This document shows positions 1-13,957 of a stretch of 64,000 nt of DNA, piece by piece. How positions within the stretch are numbered: the first letter of the stretch is position 1; each line of letters opens with the position of its first letter. The position numbers and the translations under genes were made by a program. Source of the stretch: Larus michahellis (taxonomy: Eukaryota > Chordata > Aves > Charadriiformes > Laridae); contig NC_133897.1 in assembly GCF_964199755.1 (NCBI RefSeq), forward strand, positions 113,469,579 through 113,533,578, read 5' to 3'. The notes beneath the pieces were generated by a model that was not told the origin of the DNA, made no database searches, and saw only the letters and a list, made by a program, of their open reading frames with translations.

Positions 1-3000
1 AATACACCTCCCTCTTGCAGGGACAGAGTTTCTGCCACCGTATTTGAAACTAAACATTGACTCCTGTGACCCGATGATGCTTTAGTTTCACCTTCTTCCT
101 TCAGCTCCCTTGACAGGTCACTCAGAAGGGCAACCTCAGTTACAGCTCCTGAGCAAGAGGACCCCAGTCTCTAGCAGGGACACGACATCCACCAGAGTGG
201 ATTAAAGCTTAGCTCATTTTCCTAGAAGATCCTACACCTCTTCATCTTTCAAGTTCGTGGCTCTTAGTAACATTTCACGCCAATGTTAAAGGAACTCTGA
301 AAGTTTCTATTGCCCTCACATCTCTCGCAACAAGCACAGCTAAACTTAAGCATAAGCCAATCACACCAATAGCCTTCAAGAAGCTTACAGGCACTCTTAG
401 ACCTTGCTCCTGGGGTTGCTCGGACTACCAAGAGGGCTAAATTTACCCCTACTGTAGCTCCAGTGAAACCAATGGACTTGGACCACAATTGGACCTGTCT
501 TTAGGATGACGACTGTTGGAGCCAGCGGCCAGTGCTCTCCAGGAGCCAGGCAACTTATTGCACCAAGGGGTTCAGTTGAAACCAAGTGCTCCCAGCTTCT
601 GTTTTGTTGCCTGGAGGATACAAACAGCTGGCTATCGGACTATAATTAGACCACAGAGGGGAAGGAAGTAAAAAAGAAAAAGCTTCCCACTTAAGGCAGT
701 GATTATGATTCCATCACGGGATTTCAAACTACTTAGGCAGTTTTCAGTCCACGTTACCGTACTCGCCCCCACCAAACAAGACACTCACCTGCCTGAAAGC
801 AAAGCAAATCACGGTGCGTAAACATCATACAACTTGAAAACGTAGCAGAAATCTTTTACTGCTAATCAGACCTTATCTTTTACCGAAAACAGGGAACTAT
901 CTATCAAGTCGATCTCGAAAGCACAGTAGCTTCAAAGAAGTGGAAAAGGCATTCACTTCTCAGCAATGCATTGAAATTAAAAACCTCCCTGCTAAAGCTG
1001 TACAAAGCTTTCCTGCTACCATCTGCTTTGTCCTCTGCTATATGGTCTTCCTCTACATACATCCGTTTTTCTAGCATCTGATGGGGATGATCATCCTTGT
1101 TTTCCTCCTTTTCCTTCAAAGGATTATAACAGACTTGTCAAGCCACATGCCTGGGTAACACTCAGGCGTGCAGATGACTTATTTTTTTCAGTTCTCAAAG
1201 TTCTGCTTTTTGCCAGCTTTTTACACCCTCTTAATCTGTTCTTTTTTGTTTTACTCCATGTTGGTGTACATGGAACATCAAACATACACCAGGGAATAAC
1301 GTTTTGGCATATGTAAAAGGTCGCAGTGGTATTGAGCTGAGTGGAACTGAACAAGCTTCAGAAACTGAGAACACGTCTTCAGGAGTTATCTCGCATTTTA
1401 AGAAAGAGATCCTGCAATTCTTCAGAAAAATCCTTATCCATGGGAAATCCAAGGGTTTCGGCACTGTACTAATTGACTCATCACAAGCAACAGTCCATGC
1501 CAGTCCATGAAAGGAGTGTCAAGAAAGGAGCAAATATAAAATAATTATTCTGAATCAAGGTGTTCATGATGCATTTGATGAGTCACTCATGGGATCAACT
1601 GCATGTCTTGCTTTTCTCCTTTCTTCTTCGTAAGCCTCATAGCTTACAAAATCCCAGTTATAAACTGTATTGTACCGAGATAAGCAAAAGAGGTGGGGTG
1701 GGAAGGAAGGAAAGGAGTAGGAATGTAATCCACAGTAAATGAACCACTATTCGTTCACCAGAAGGAGTAGCTACAACTTCAGAATATCCCAGTGGTCAGC
1801 AAAATGGCTATGGGAATCTGAAGCCGTATCAGATGTTTCTGATAAATACAAAGACCCAATGCAAGCATGACTAATTCCTGATTTTTACTTTAACCCTGAA
1901 AAGACGTTCTCTGTTCTTCCAAAATCCCTTACCCACAGATTTATGATTTTAAGAGCACCAGAACGGAGAGCAGCATGCCACAAAAAACAGTGCTTCCACC
2001 CACACTCCTGCTCACAGAGAACCACCCCACTTGGCTCTTCCCAGCTCACATTACTGTAAAGGAGGTGAGACTGTATTTCAAGCCAGCACAACTACAGGAT
2101 GCTGACAACTCATTTGCAGGCAAACAACAACTGAGCTACTGATTTCTTATGGATGATTTGCAGCAGCATAGAGGAAGATTTAAAAAAGAAAAAAAAAAGC
2201 AGAAGTTCAATATGAGCAATATATTAAAAAAGAAAACCATTTTCCCATTACAAATAGGCAGTTGTTATATTCCTCTGTCCATTGTTCCAGATGCACTTAT
2301 CCTGGCAGAAAAAAAATAATGCAGAAAAATTGAGCTCTCTAATTTAAATCTGGATGTCTCACACCTCTGCAGTAGCACAGGGCCCAGTCCTCCAAGCACT
2401 TTTCCAAATTGAAGGGTACTATACGACCCTGTAAACACATCCCTGATTAGGATGTTAGTCTTTAGCCTTGATATTATAATAGCTTTTAATAGACTCAGAT
2501 GGGTCAAGCCCTATTGTGCTGAGCAAACTAAACTCTTCATGTGAATTCATTTTACATCTGAAATGGAAGAAATGTTGAATTCACAAAAAAAATCCACACA
2601 TATCGTGACTGATGACTAAACAGCAGCCCTATAATTATGCATATTGCTGCAAGAGCTTTTTTATTCTTGACTACACAGAATCTTTCTGTGCTGTGTTAAC
2701 ACACAGGGCTTTTTTACTATATGTAAAATTAGATAAACCATGCAAAAATCCTCTTATGACTCTAGGATTTTGGAAACACAAATAAAACAAGAATACTAGA
2801 CGGCACTTCACACAACGAAATGGCACACTAAGAATGAACATACTGAAGAAACTGCCTTCTGTCCTCCCACTTGCGGGGAAAGAAAAAAAAAAAAGAACAT
2901 CTGGCTTGTAACCACCACAGATCTCATGACTAACTTCCCATTTCAGCTTTAAAAGAGGGTTGAGACACCCTGGAGATGGGTGCCACAAAAATCTACATTG

Positions 3001-3759
3001 AGAAGTAACAGAGAACTGATCTCTATAAAAAATGTATCCAACACACGGCTCCTTCAGAAGGACGGAAGTTTTCCCATCAGCTTAGACAAAGCCAGGACTC
3101 AATCCATGGTATTTCGATTTGTATAAATTTTTACAAATTAAAAATCTCTGCTTCTCCAAAGCATTTCTTGTAATAACCAAGACTAACTGAGACATGACCT
3201 ATAGACAGAGGTCTCATTAAAACTGATTTGGTTTTGCATGCATTAGTCTTACATATCAGGAGAAGAACAATCATGCCCTAGCAACCTGGAGGGTATTAAT
3301 ACCAAGTTCCCCCAAAAGCAGTTAAAGCAGATGTTATTTCAACAATAATATGAGAAACATTTGGAAGTGACCAGTCTTTATCCTCTCCCACAACCAAGAA
3401 ACTGATCCCATAGCTCATGAGGCTTCCACCGAATGTGGCGGGACACCCCTGCACCTCACAGCAGGAATGCATCTGCCCCTCAGAGCCTGTTTGTGCTGGG
3501 GCTCCCCTAAAGCTGACCTGCCCACCACTCTAACTGCAAAGGTACCACAAGCATTTGGCAGCTGACCCCCTCCTCCGAGCATCCCTGATCAAGAGAAAAA
3601 GAGTGCCACCGACACAGCCAGCGTTGATTTAGAGTAACCCGCAGGCAGCCTCTGGTGGCGTGGCTTCTTCATCAGGCACCATTGAAAACCCGGGTTCCAG
3701 GCTGAAAGCAATACTGGAGCTACCAGCAAGCTCTTTTGAAGCTATCTCAAGACAGGTTA

Positions 3760-4168
3760 GCGTCAAGAGGTGCAATAAGGCTGAAGGATTTGGGTCTCTT
3801 CAGTCTGGAAAAAAGACGACTGAGGGGGGATCTTATCAATGCTTACAAATACTTAAAGGGTGGGTGTCAGGAGGATGGGGCCAGGCTCTTTTCAGTGGGG
3901 CCTGGCGACAGGACAAGAAGTAATGGGCACAAACTTGAGCATAGGAAGTTCCACCTAAACATGAGGAGGAACTTCTTTCCTTTGAGGGTGGCAGAGCACT
4001 GGAACAGGCTGCCCAGAGAGGTGGTGGAGTCTCTGTCTCTGGAGACATTCAAAACCCACCTGGACGCGTTCCTGTGCAACCTGCTCTAGGTGACCCTGCT
4101 CTGGCAGGGGGGTTGGACTAGATGATCTCCAGAGGTCCCTTCCAGCCCCGGTCATTCTGTGACTCTGT
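3760..4168 (+). mobile_element. CR1 LINE, 5'-truncated 3' end
   Basis: This fragment holds the C-terminal end of the CR1 ORF2 protein plus the short 3' tail. The frame 3736-4089 contains the diagnostic series [36 protein letters not shown] and [19 protein letters not shown] and ends at a normal stop. The 3' end carries the CR1 hallmark of a 'ggttggactagatgatctcc' block and a terminal TTCTGTG-type repeat near 4155-4168. The ORF remnant is still open, so the copy is not very old. CR1 copies are usually truncated at the 5' end by incomplete reverse transcription, and this one is a dead remnant. Confidence 0.95.
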
Positions 4169-7100
4169 GCAATAAGTGCACGCAGCAGAAACAACCGTGG
4201 TCAAATTTGGCTCACTAATGATCTTCTTGGTGCACCTTCCTGTGAGATAATGCTGCCTTGTGTCATGTTTCAGACGCGGGGAGGAGGGGGGAAGGCTCAA
4301 TCAAACATATAGAACAAGGGTACAGTCAAAAAGCTGTCCCACTCTCCTGGAAGAGGTCTGCTCAGAGAGGAAGCTGGCTGCTCCTGATTACTAAGAGAAG
4401 AAACAATTCCTGGCTCCCCGTCACATATTCATGCCACCGGACAAACTTCTTGGCTGGTTCATTACTAACTGAAAAATAACAGAGGAGCCAGTTTATGCTC
4501 AAGATTTCCCAAGCTAAATTCTCCTCTTTGTTACAACGATTTGAGACCTGCCAGTGCTATGGCAGAGGGGAAGGAGAGGTCCTTGCCTTGCCCAGTGCGG
4601 AACTTTCATTGTTGAAGTAATTAAGATGTACAGACGAAAACATCTGAATTGGTATGAAGTTGCCAAAAAGGAGAAAACCGTCCTTTATCATCAATGCATT
4701 TGATATTTTAAATACCAGAAAAAGGCACTCAAAATCTCTGCAATTGGCCAGGCAAATCTGAGGTAGAAAGACGTGATTTAAACTTTAGGGGGAGAAAAAT
4801 AATCAGTGAGTCTTACAAAAAAATGCAAATGCAGAGAGACCTTTCATTCCAGTAGCTCTGTAAAGCGCAGCTGCTTTTGACTTGGCAGTTCAGCTTCTGC
4901 GCATTAAAATAGCCGTTCTTTCCACTGTCAGAATTGGCCACGCTTTAGTTTTTGATATACAGTTGAATCCCCTTGGCCCATTCCCATTATCCTCAGCAGG
5001 ACTTTGATGGAATTTGAAAATTCACAGCAGCGTAATCACATCGCAGCGCTGCTGGATGGTTTGCATTTTATTAGCTATCATCAAACAAATCGCTATGCCT
5101 GCACCGTAAAGTATCGCTGGGCTTTTGCAGAAATGTACGCCCAGCTCTGGTCAAGCCTGGTGTCTAGGAGGAATGTCACTCCTCGCGCAAGGACTGGCAT
5201 GCAGCACCGAGATATCCAGCCTGCATCTTCGATGCTTTCGGAGATGCCAGTCCTTGACCCAAAGGCATGCGATGTGGTAAGGCTGAGTAGAGGATTATGG
5301 CTGTCTTTTAAATTCCAATGGAAGTAAAAAGGCAAAGAGCTGAACAACAAAATAAAGCTTTGCAATCTGCAGCCTGCTTTAGTCCTCTATGCCTGCCATT
5401 AACATTTTAATCATTACTCAGACGATCAGATGCAGGCAGCATTGCAATACTTTCCATGTCTTACTAATCCAGTTACAGCTGCTCTGGAAGGCTGTGGCAG
5501 GCGGCTTGAAGAGCATCTGAAACTGGCTTTGGATTTTTATCAACAGCATGAACATACAAGGAAGAGTTATGCACAACAGACTGCTGATCACAGCTCCCAA
5601 AGGCAGTATTTTAATCCAAGAATTACTCTACCCAATAAACTTTTTGCTAGCCTTAAACACATCCTTCATCCTTCCCTGTATTTGGGTATCGCTTACTTGT
5701 CTGAAAAACACTGCTGTAAGGAGAAATATCCTTCAGGAGACCTGGGTTCAGAGACGCCCCTGGGACTGAACTGCATCTGCCAAGCGTCAGGCTTGTCCCA
5801 GCGAAAATGCAGCCATGCACTGTGGAGCGGTGTCTAGGAAGAAGTGCAAATAGCTTCTCGCTGTATTCAGTTTTTCCATCTGCAAGACGTATCAAGTGAG
5901 CAAATCCCACCACTGCATAAGCACACAGATGAAAATACAAGAGCAGCTCTTAAGACTGAGACGTTGGCTCTCAGCCGCTTCACCAACACAAAGCCGCCTG
6001 AGGCAGGACCAGAGGGACATGGGCTGAGGTGCTCTGAAGCCTCGCTTCTGCGGTCGAAAGAACACACATCCCATTCAGGACACAAATAATTTTTGTATAT
6101 TCCTATTTTCGCTACAGCCCTGTACAATGAGAAATAGATTATTTCCCCCATGAGCCACATGATTCTGGGAGAAGATCCTTTTCCTCTTGATTTGCTGGGA
6201 TCCTCCTTCCAGAGCTACAGAACTGGCCCAGGGACATGCCTGATTCCCAAAGCGGCGGCACGTTTTTTCAACTCCCTCTACCAAACAAGAGGTCTGTTGT
6301 GTTTCTTCCTCCCTACCCCATCACCACCACCTGTAATTGTTTGACTTTCTTCATTACCAAGCCTGGCAATGTACTTCTGCAACAAGAGCTCCACAGGACA
6401 GACACGGCCTTACACCACCAGTGATGTACAAGCAGTTTCTGCAAAGGCCTGAGGGATACACAGTTTGCAGAGAAAATTTTTGAAAGGGAAGAACTGGAAC
6501 CAGCATTGGCCTCCAGTTGCGTCAATATGCTATATCGTGTACTTCCCTTAGTGAACGGTACTTGCCAAACGAACATCAATGCTCCCATTGAATATTGGAA
6601 CCAAGTTTCCAAAGATCTCAGCACAAACACACGGATCTCGATACAACTGTGTTTTTAGGGAGAGGATTATTCTGCAGCGTCCCACTTCTTCAGGAGGGCC
6701 CACCACAATTCCTTTGGTCACCTGTCCACATGAGCCTTACAAGAATATCCCTGTCTGTATTTCCATTTGTCATACACCCTTCTTTCAACTCATAATATGT
6801 GGTAAAATTGGTATCTTTTAAGTCAGTCGGTGTACTACTTCTACAAAGTTAGGATGGTCTGTGTCAGTTCTCCTGCAGTGAAACACCCCACGAACCATTT
6901 CTAATTGCTAGTGTAATTTCAGGCCAATGCTGGCGTTGTGGAGCACGAATTAGCTACAAAATAAGGCTTTTTCCTCTGGTGCATGTTAGAATTAGATTAA
7001 CTCTAATTCCCTCTACACATAGGAAGTGCACTGCTTGTTCTCAGAGACATTTTTCTACCCCCAACCAGGTCAGTCCTGTTACATCAGAACACAATCCTTC

Positions 7101-7417
7101 CTCCTAGTGCTGCAAGGACTGCATTTGGCACAGGAATTCTTGGCTCTATTGTTCTCAGCTCACTAGCTGTTCAATGAAAATAATAATTACTTGATTTTAC
7201 CTTGTAACAGCGTTATGGGGATTTAAATCAGTGATAGTTGTAAAGTATTCATACAGTACAGTGACAAAGATCAATTTAAGTGCCTTAAGAGATAGTCAAG
7301 TGCTGAGTTTATTTGTTTGGTATTTATATGCATCTTCAATACCACCTGTATATTCCTAATAGTCATTTTAAAACAGAAAAATATCTGCTGGCCAGGGCTT
7401 AATGCTGGCTGGCCCCT
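4169..7417. other. RAB31 intron sequence, no recognised feature
   Basis: I see no coding exon or recognisable transposon here. Short open frames around 5000-5840 and 5850-6160 lack domains and splice-site support. Confidence 0.5.
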
Positions 7418-7589
7418 TGTGGTGGGTCAACCCTGACTGGACGCCAGGTGCCCACCAAGCCGCTCTATCACCCCCCTCCTCAGTTGGATGCGGGAGAGAA
7501 AAAAATAACAAAAGGCTCGTGCGTTGAGACAAGGACAGGGAGATTGCCATCATGGGCAAAACAGACTCAACTCTGGAAAATTAATTTAA

Positions 7590-7595
7590 TTTATT
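7590..7595 (-). terminator. LTR polyadenylation signal AATAAA
   Basis: The plus-strand TTTATT reads AATAAA on the minus strand. It lies about 680 bp downstream of the LTR TATA-like box, which fits the R region of this LTR. It is in the same orientation as RAB31. Confidence 0.45.
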
Positions 7596-7822
7596 ACCAA
7601 CCAAATCAGAGTAGGATAATGAGAAATAAAACCAAATCTTAAAAACACCTTTCCCCACCCCTCCCTTTTTCCCAGGTTCAACTTCATGCCTGATTTCTCT
7701 ACCTCCTCCACCTGCCGAGCAGCACAGCGGGATGGGGAACGGGGGTTGCGGTCAGTCCCTCACACCTTGTCTCTGCCATTCCTTCCTCCTCAGGGGGCAG
7801 ACTCCTCACACTTCACAAACTG

Positions 7823-8160
7823 CTCCAGCCTGGGTCCCTTCCACATGGTGCAGTCCTTCAGGAACAGACTATTCCAGCGTGGGTCCCCCATAGGGTCACA
7901 AGTCCTGCCAGCAAACCTGCTCCAGTGTGGGCTCCTCTCTCCACAAGGTCACAGGTCCTGCCAGGAGCCTGCCCCAGTGCGGGCTTCCCATGGGGTCACA
8001 GCCTCCTTTGGGCATCCACCTGCTCCAGCATGGGGTCCTCCCTGGGCTGCAGGTGGATATCTGCTCCACTGTTAATCTCTGTGGGCTGCAGGGGACAGCC
8101 TGCCTCACCGTGGTCTTCACCATAGGGTGCAGAGGAATGTCTGCTCCAGCACCTGGAGCA
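7823..8160. repeat. Internal ~50-bp minisatellite of the LTR
   Basis: Degenerate units built on 'ctgctccagcgtgggtcc...cca.ggggtcacag' recur about seven times, at roughly 50-bp spacing. Such arrays are part of this LTR type and vary in copy number between copies. Confidence 0.75.
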
Positions 8161-8270
8161 CCTCCTCCCCACCCTTCTTCTCTGACCTTGGTGTCTGCAG
8201 AGTTGTTTCTCTCCTATGTTCTCACTCCTATCTCCATCTGCTGTTGCACAGGGTTTTTTTTTTCCCCTTC

Positions 8271-8278
8271 TTAAATAT
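8271..8278 (-). promoter_or_regulatory. LTR TATA-like box
   Basis: On the minus strand the sequence reads ATATTTAA within ACATATTTAAGAAGGGG. This is the usual position of the core promoter in this LTR, between the U3 part (8290-8451) and the minisatellite. Confidence 0.4.
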
Positions 8279-8451
8279 GTTATCACAGAGGCGCTACCAC
8301 CATCACTGATGGGCTCGGCCTTGGCCTGTGGCAGATCTGTCTTGGAGCTGCTGGTATTGGCTCTATCGGACACAGGGGAAGCTTCTAGCAGCTTCTCACA
8401 GAAGCCACCCCTGTAGCCGCCCTGCTACCAAAACCTGACCACCCAATAACA

Positions 8452-11400
8452 CCTCTGAACGTATAACGTATCATCTGATCCCTTCTCTGGATTTGTTTTC
8501 CTCTAGTCCACATCAGTTCGCAGAATGTGTACAGTGACTGCCCATCTGCTGCGCCTCAGAGGGGGATCTGCCTGGAGCCCTCCCTGTCCACCTCTCCTGT
8601 TCCCAATCAGCCACCTAAGCCAAACGCCTGCTGCCAGTGTGTGATTTGGGGAGTGATTATTCAGCATGTGGTTTCCTTTCACACACATCCTGCACACATC
8701 CTCCTGTGGAATTAAGGTTGGGCATGCATAGCTCCTCTGATATCTGCCATACTTGGAGCCAGGGAATGCAGTCCTACTTGTCCTGCCATTTTGCAGGCTT
8801 CTCTGGAGTTAATAAGTTTCGCCGTATTCACTGTCACAGGTCCATTGCTTTCCACCAGATCCCAGCCCACTAATCTTTCAGAGACAAAAACCCCTAATGC
8901 CCAAATTACAAATACACCTTTAATATTTTGCTGCATCTGTTCCTCTCTTATAGACAAAGAAGAATATTTCCAGACTTCCCCCATCCCCTGACTTCAATAT
9001 TCTTTACAATCTCTCCATCTATCTACTTCTGTCAGAGATATGCCCAGAGACCCCAACCAACACTGTGGCCTCAGCAAACCATAAAGTACAAAAGCAAGCA
9101 CAGACGGCCAAAAGCACTTTATCATCCTATCAAAGCAATGTGCCTGGCCAGAGACGAGACAGCCTGAAGAGCAGCTAATGTCTGTATAGTAGCTAATGTT
9201 AACAATAAATTCACTTTCCCAGAGACATTGATATCTTTGTACATGTAATATTATATGAAACCAAAGTCTCTCCTAGAGTGTTTCCAAGATATTTGGCATT
9301 ATCCTGCTGTCATAACTAGGGCTCCAATCTCAAGCTCTTCGTGCTGAGTGAGAAGCATGGAGAGTCTCAGATGCAGCCTGAAAAGCTTCAGGTGAGCAAA
9401 CTGGGCATACCTTCCCTCCTCTCTTTTCCCCAAACACTTGGTTTTCAAAAGGATTTGCCCAAAGTGCTGTCTCTCATCCGTCAGCTAGTAGGCGCTCCAC
9501 TAACTTCGGCTGAAGGTTTGACTCCAAGTGTGGAAAGGTTTCTCCAAATGTGGGGACTTGAGAGAAGGAACATTATCACCATGAAAGAAGGCAAGACGGT
9601 GCTGGAAAGATGACCCACTCAGAAAGAGATCTTTCCTTCGTACATAGTCCAGTGACAGACATGGCATTAAATCAGCAGTAAGGAACAAATCCTTGTTTTA
9701 CACTGCATTAGCAGTGGGTGGCAGGATTAGCAGCCAGTTAAACTATATACTACCCAACAAGTCACAGAGTGGCCCACGTGGCTGCTGTACATTTACTCAC
9801 CCAGTGCTTACAAACTGTGCTGCTCTTCCGCAACCTACCGACCCTTTTTTGTGTGTAAAGTTGGCAGGGGAATTATAAAGCAATCTTTATGTATGAGACA
9901 GGGGGCTGCAGAGGGAACAGGAGAACAAAGAAGCTTCCTTCAAAGCTATTCTTTAAAATAACTCAAATAGAATAAAAATAAATAAAATCATAAGGCAAAA
10001 CAGAAATGCGACTGATGTAGAAAACATGGCCTGTGGGTCAGTGCTCCAACTACCTCAGTTCCTTTCTCTGCAACATGGCTCAAGAACAGCAACACTGCAG
10101 AATATATTAAAAAAGAATAACAAATTAACACTGCAGCCAACCTAGCCCCAGAATGCCCAATTTAGTAATTTTTAAAGCTCATCATCTTCGGCCAAAAAAA
10201 ATACCCAAACCCACACTCTTATTCAAATATACATGCTTAATCACTGCATCTCACTGTACAAAGTGCAAGCAAACCACACTGCCAGGCTACCATGACTGTG
10301 GACAGCAAAGATAACAGCCTTCAATCATTATTAACATTATTTGGAAACCACTTCCCAACATCAAAATTCCAGCTAATTCTCTGTGTCTTTTCCTACACAT
10401 TTCCTTCCCCACTTCACACAAGTTATCTCTCAGCTGAACTGCAGAGAGAAATGGAGGATTTTAAATTGAAATCAAAGAGCAGAATCTCAATCAATCAATT
10501 TCTTCTGCCCTTGACAGCGTGTGGTATGGACCGCTGTGGAGGAAGAATTGCTTAGCTTGGTGAAAAGGAAGATGGGAACTTGGTGTTTATTTGCATTCCT
10601 TCATCTCAAATTGTGGCTTTTGGGGGCATCAGCGATTTGCTTAAGATGCTGAACTCCTTGTTTTGAACAGCCTCTACAGTTTCAAGTAAGAGCATGATCT
10701 CTATAAAAAGCAGCTGCAAATAAGGTGGTAGCTGACTAATAAGATGAGAGGAGGAAAGGAGAAACCAGAGGAGCACTTTTCAAGTGAGCAGTCACACCCA
10801 CACACAAATCTTCTTTGGAGTAGCAGCACACGCCAACAAACGAGCAACAAACCTTCCCGCTGGATGCGGGGGGGGGACCCAACAGTGGAAAGCCTGAATA
10901 TATCCTTAGCAAGACTTGCTCATGCTTTACACTATGGTAAAGCAGCTTTTGAGTGCAACAGTGTGGGTCACAAGCTGTGTAGAAGCAGCCCAACCTTTTC
11001 AGGACCTCAATATCGATAAGGCACTGGCCAATTAAGTCAGAGGAAACAACTTCGCTTCAAAAAAAACAACTCAAGACTGAAGGCATGGTGAGGAGCAAGA
11101 CTCCTCGCCACCTGGCACCGCTGCCCACCAAAGAAAGCTCCATCACAAAACCCAACACTGCAAAATCCTTCTCCAAGGGCTGCACTGCAATGCAAAGGAG
11201 GGCATTTCATTGGGAAATAGCACCACCTGGTGACTTCTGGCACTAAGGGAGAAGGAAATGGTCAACTTGGCCATACTGGGATGGGAGGAAAGGAGAAAGG
11301 AACACTGGCTAAATTGCTCAAGTGACTTGGGAACCAAGAGCCTGGGTAAGGAGGGAAAGAGGACTGCATGATGGAGTTACAAGAACTAGACAGCTGGGAC

Positions 11401-12993
11401 AGACAGAGATGGAAAGAAGAACGCCTGAGCACCCTCCCTTGGAAACACGGGCATCTCCCACTACTGTTATTGCCCTGGGAGCCCTGCGTGACAACAGGCA
11501 GTGTGCAAGTAGCAAAGGCAGCTGCAAAGGGATGCCTGTATCCCACACATAAATTAATGTACCATGAAAGGAAAAAAAACACCCAAGCCTGCAAAGTATC
11601 AACAATGTTGTATGCCTCAGAGGGCCTTTTTTGTTGTTGTTCATTTTTAGGAGATCTATAGCTGTGCGACTTTATATAAAGTCACTACCACCCCAACAAG
11701 AATCATGCCAGTATTTGCTCTCTACTGATCACTGAACCATAGGACCCTCTTGACGGAGGCATAACACAGATCAGCAAGTAAACCTACCCTGCCAAATGCA
11801 CAGTAAATGATAAAAAAAGCGTATTATCTCGCACTCCATGGTATGCTCTCCCATCTTTTCACTTCCACCACCCCAGTTCACCTTAATGACCTCTCCCTAT
11901 TACTGGATTGCTGATTTCCCAGCTGAGCACTACCACAGATATTTAAGAATCACTTCATTTTTCAGTTAAGGAGGAGAAAGGAGAGCCCCAATTTACCATG
12001 GGAAAATCCCTACTGTGGTGCCACAGATGGGTAGTGGTCACCACTCATCCCCCACCCAACGAAGTAGGAACCAAGAGCAAACTTAGCAGATCTCTCCAGC
12101 ATGTGAAACCTCAAGAGGGAGGAGCTAAATAAAGCTGAAGTAAAACAAAGAAAAGTTGCAAGCCCTGCTTTAATGCCTATGCAATTTTACTGAGAGCAAT
12201 ATCTGATTTTGGCAACTTAAATGGTCAGACTTTATTTTCTGGACAAACTTGGGAGACCTTCTAACATCTGCATACTGCCATCCTTCATCCTTTTCCTACC
12301 CACCATCTCAAAACATACATGCAGTCACAAAAATCCATTTGACGTAACGCTCTTCACACAACACAGATAAATTCCTATTTAAAATACAGTAAAAATCTGT
12401 GTGAGTAGTATCTGCTTAGGAATCCTGATAATCAGCCCTCAACTTTAAAGATTAAGTAAGGGATAAGTGCTAAGGAAGTAATTTACAAGTCACTGTACCT
12501 CACATTGTCAATGATAATGAGCATTGATTGCAGGGGCTGTTATCTCTATAGGCCATATGCGCACACACCAGCATAACAATCTGGTTAAATATCATTCATC
12601 ATCATTGTGCAATGCAATGATCAGAAAAACTAAATTCAATTTTCAGACTAAATACATAAATAACCTGAGGCTTTCATAGTTCAGTAAACACATTAGGCAA
12701 CAGCATCCTGACAAATGTTGGTTTTGAGTACAGTTTGGCAGCAAAAAATGGGATAAGCAATTCCGTGTTATTCTTTCCAAAGCAAATTCTTTTCCTAAGT
12801 GAACCTTCCCCACATATATTTGTGGCAGCTGAAACTTTCAAAATAGTGGTATGACGAGGAGATCATCTTTGACCTGAATTGCTGTTTGACAAATTTCTAT
12901 TCATACTCCAACACCCTGTCTCTTCCATTGTCAAATCCCATCACCAGAGGCCATAATTTCAGAATACAGGCTTGTTAGTGTCACTTACTAAAT
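8452..12993. other. RAB31 intron sequence, no recognised feature
   Basis: This part is intronic. It contains a G9 run at 10868-10876 but no recognisable exon or transposon. Confidence 0.5.
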
Positions 12994-13006
12994 GGGGGGG
13001 GGGGGG
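12994..13006. repeat. G13 homopolymer (C13 in RAB31 sense)
   Basis: Thirteen consecutive G on the plus strand within AT-rich intron. Confidence 0.9.
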
Positions 13007-13957
13007 AGATTTTATATACCTGTCCCCACATAGAAGATATTCAAAATCTTCCACCCAGTCTAGAATTGATAATCCCAATCCAAACATTATAGTTTCATAT
13101 CACAGATTGCCTACAGATCCCAAGAAAGTAATTTTCTTTCATTAAATGAAGGCAGTGGCTCTTACGCAACCAACTATATGCACATTAACTAGGTACAGCA
13201 TTTGAGGAAATGGCTCTTGGTGTTCAGTTTACTATTTCAGTAATAGAAAAATTGTCCAGTGGTTGCCTGGAAAATTTGTAAAAGGGCTGAATTACCTTCA
13301 AATTTGTCCATCCAAGCTCAGTAAGCAACTCAATTCAATGTTCAGATTTTCCCCTTCCAATCTGTAATTACCTCAACCTGCAACTTATTACCACATTTCA
13401 TAGCAAAGAGGAAGAAAAAAACCACGTAAATTATAAGTGCCAACTGAAACACCAGTTGAAAACTTCAGTCTTGGAGAAAAAAGAAAGCCTGATCCCTTCT
13501 CTCTTGCAGCAACAGGCGACAGAGAGGAAGGAGGTAGAGCTCCAGGGGGCAGCTATATAAAGACATTTCCCTTAACAAATGGGCACCAGCCTCACGGCCC
13601 CAGATCTTTCCTCCGAATTATAGGACTCCTAGTACAGGGTATGTCACCTACCAACAAGCAGAGGCAAACAACTTTTCCTTGCCTCTCTGCTGGCCAAAGG
13701 CAGCCAGACACCAGCAACCTTGAGCGGTTCAGGAAATGCCACACGGGTGGGACAGGGGCTAAGGATTTCGTTAGTGGTTTCACCGCCAAAAGCTCTCCCT
13801 CTGCTTATCAGTTCCTTTTTAGCTGATACAACAAACATGTAAAACCAGCAGTCTCTGATGACCATTGAAGGTCTGAGACAGTCTCCCTTTATCAGCAGCC
13901 TAAAGGTCAGCCAGCTGCTAACAGCATCTTCTTTACTCAGGCCTTTACCCCAGCCTT

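Larger units (their letters stand above)
7418..8451 (-). mobile_element. Solo LTR of an endogenous retrovirus (ERVL-type, avian)
   Basis: The element starts TGTGGTGGG and ends ...CAATAACA on the plus strand, so it has TG...CA ends in either orientation. It is flanked by the near-identical 5-mers CCCCT (7413-7417) and CCTCT (8452-8456), consistent with a 5-bp target-site duplication carrying one change. I recognise the internal text as a common ERVL LTR of birds, including the paired 'gctccagcgtggg' units and the segment around 8290-8420. In minus orientation it has an A/T-rich TATA-like box (8271-8278) and an AATAAA signal (7590-7595). No gag or pol sequence adjoins it, so it is a solo LTR left by recombination. 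The exact family name would need a repeat-library match. Confidence 0.85.

Noticed and set aside
782..800. Minus-strand CAG/GTGAGT donor-like site with a preceding open stretch
   Set aside because: The short peptide does not match any RAB31 segment, and a CTTTCAG acceptor-like sequence lies only 4 bp before the donor, so no sensible exon results.
7896..8373. Minus- and plus-strand frames over 100 codons near 8 kb
   Set aside because: They lie entirely inside the LTR and its minisatellite, which is not protein-coding.
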